Source of the DNA: Bacteroidales bacterium
GTDB taxonomy: Bacteria; Bacteroidota; Bacteroidia; Bacteroidales; UBA932
Length of the DNA: 14,879 nucleotides
Assembly (NCBI GenBank): GCA_017615445.1
Contig: JAGAAD010000055.1
Span: 1-14,879, forward strand
Direction: 5' to 3'
Shown: piece after piece, positions 13,983-14,879 of the stretch
How positions within the stretch are numbered: position 1 is the first letter of the stretch
Layout of the letters: every line of letters starts with the position of its first letter
The notes under the pieces: generated by a model
What the model saw: the letters and a program-made list of their open reading frames with translations, nothing else
What the model was told of the DNA's origin: nothing
Database searches by the model: none
Position numbers and translations under genes: made by a program

Positions 13983-14810
13983 ATGTCAGAAGTACTAGCA
14001 CCCTACCTGAAAGCAGTCGAATACATACGCTCGAAGAGCGGAGACATAAAGCCCGAAATCGGAGTCATCCTCGGAAGCGGACTCGGTTCGCTGGGCGAGC
14101 AGATCGAAAACCCCACTATCATCCCCTATAACGAGATCCCCGGTTTCCCCGTCAGCACGGCAATCGGACACAAATCCCGCCTGGTGATCGGAGACCTGGG
14201 AGGCAAGAAGGTAGTGGCCATGCAGGGCCGTTTCCATTTCTATGAGGGCTACACCATGGAGCAGGTCACCTTCCCCATCAGGGTGCTCAAGCTTCTCGGC
14301 ATTAAGTATCTCTTCGTGTCCAATGCCGCCGGCGGCCTCAACCTGAGCTACCGCGTGGGCGACCTGATGGTCATCAAGGACCAAATCAACATGATGCCCA
14401 ACCCGCTCATCGGCCCGAACGCAGACGAATTCGGCCCGCGTTTCCCGGACATGACGCACCCCTACGACGTGGAGCTTCGCAGGCTCGCCCGCAAGCTCGC
14501 CGGCGAGATGGGGATTCACCTCCAGGAAGGAGTGTACATCGCCTGCACAGGCCCTTCTTATGAGACGAGGGCGGAGTACAAGTTCTTCCGCACGATAGGC
14601 AGCGACGCAGTGGGAATGAGCACGGTCCCCGAGGTGATAGTGGCCCGCCACTGCGACCTCCGCGTCTTCGGAATGTCCGTCATCACGGACCTCGCCCGCG
14701 AGGACATGCCGGACGACTACGTCACGGACGGTGAAGAGATAGTAAAGGCGGCCAATCAAGCTACCAGCAAGATGACCGCCCTGTTCGAAAAGATGATCGC
14801 CGCTATTTAG
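13983..14810 (+). CDS. purine nucleoside phosphorylase, second tandem copy (Asp type)
   Basis: A 275-residue paralogue that begins 2 nt after the first copy. It keeps the phosphate loop (Ser32), GRFHFYEGY (His85), SNAAGG, GPSYE (Glu194) and VGMSTVPE (Met212). At the base-recognition position it has Asp236 (VITD) in place of the Asn of the first copy. In this superfamily an Asp here is found in methylthioadenosine phosphorylases, and in human PNP the Asn-to-Asp change allows adenine nucleosides, so this copy could prefer or accept 6-aminopurines. That is inference: I recall that other Bacteroidota PNPs also carry Asp. The stop codon overlaps the end of the convergent rny by 8 bp. The two copies probably came from tandem duplication followed by divergence. 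Confidence 0.92.
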   Translation: MSEVLAPYLKAVEYIRSKSGDIKPEIGVILGSGLGSLGEQIENPTIIPYNEIPGFPVSTAIGHKSRLVIGDLGGKKVVAMQGRFHFYEGYTMEQVTFPIRVLKLLGIKYLFVSNAAGGLNLSYRVGDLMVIKDQINMMPNPLIGPNADEFGPRFPDMTHPYDVELRRLARKLAGEMGIHLQEGVYIACTGPSYETRAEYKFFRTIGSDAVGMSTVPEVIVARHCDLRVFGMSVITDLAREDMPDDYVTDGEEIVKAANQATSKMTALFEKMIAAI

Positions 14811-14879
14811 CGATAGCGACCGATCTGGTTTCCCTGATCACAGTGATCTTGACCTGGCCGGGATAAGTCATCTCGTCCT
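14803..14879 (-). CDS. rny: ribonuclease Y, 3' end only
   Basis: Only the last 25 codons or so are inside the window, ending with TAG at 14805-14803. The visible residues include [16 protein letters not shown], then SVAIAK and the stop. The YPGQ(V/I)K(V/I)TVIRETR tail is the conserved C-terminus of RNase Y, a membrane-anchored endoribonuclease that starts mRNA decay. The gene runs off the right edge. It is convergent with the second phosphorylase gene and overlaps it by 8 bp, so no terminator fits between them. Confidence 0.88.
   Translation of the reverse strand, partial: DEMTYPGQVKITVIRETRSVAIAK

Noticed and set aside
14836..14848. Palindrome GATCACAGTGATC near the right edge
   Set aside because: It falls in conserved codons of the RNase Y C-terminus, so the symmetry is explained by coding sequence.

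Overview
The window looks like chromosomal DNA from an uncultured or gut-type member of the order Bacteroidales. The evidence is the gene order nusB-yajC-ybbR-coaE-DUF5606-rimO, a PUR/DUF3276 protein, a NusB about twice the usual length, lipoprotein-type (type V) fimbrial subunits, and candidate promoters with the Bacteroidota -7 motif TAnnTTTG. It is moderately GC-rich and tightly packed: most neighbouring genes overlap or abut. The genus cannot be fixed from the sequence alone.

Layout. Positions 1-1308 (minus): the 5' end of an LptF/LptG-type permease gene, coupled by ATGA to tgt (tRNA-guanine transglycosylase). Positions 1382-2659 (plus): nupG, a nucleoside:H+ symporter. Positions 2660-7240 (minus): a three-gene type V pilus locus, transcribed as fimbrillin, FimB/Mfa2-type anchor, and a large DUF4906 lipoprotein that is probably the tip or accessory subunit. 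Positions 7277-7624 (minus): a short ssb just upstream of the pilus genes. Positions 7625-7935: the only long non-coding gap (311 bp), holding an array of TTTCGG/CCGAAA elements that includes a perfect 14-bp palindrome. Positions 7936-8448 (plus): a small zinc-ribbon protein whose reading frame runs 142 bp into the 3' end of rimO. Positions 8307-12739 (minus): a housekeeping operon in the order nusB, yajC, ybbR-like, coaE, DUF5606, rimO. Positions 12831-14810 (plus): a PUR-domain protein followed by two tandem paralogous purine nucleoside phosphorylases. Positions 14803-14879 (minus): the 3' end of rny (RNase Y).

How the genes fit together. NupG and the two phosphorylases suggest nucleoside uptake and purine salvage, although they lie about 10 kb apart. 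The two phosphorylases differ at the base-recognition residue (Asn in the first, Asp in the second), which may split their substrate range. The pilus genes form one tight unit that may share a transcript with ssb. The minus-strand operon joins transcription (NusB), secretion (YajC), CoA synthesis (CoaE) and ribosome modification (RimO).

I found no RNA genes, CRISPR array, insertion sequence or prophage. I do not see a clearly new multi-gene system. The best leads are the repeat array in the 311-bp gap, the diverged phosphorylase pair, the extended zinc-ribbon protein and a TGT without its zinc cysteines.
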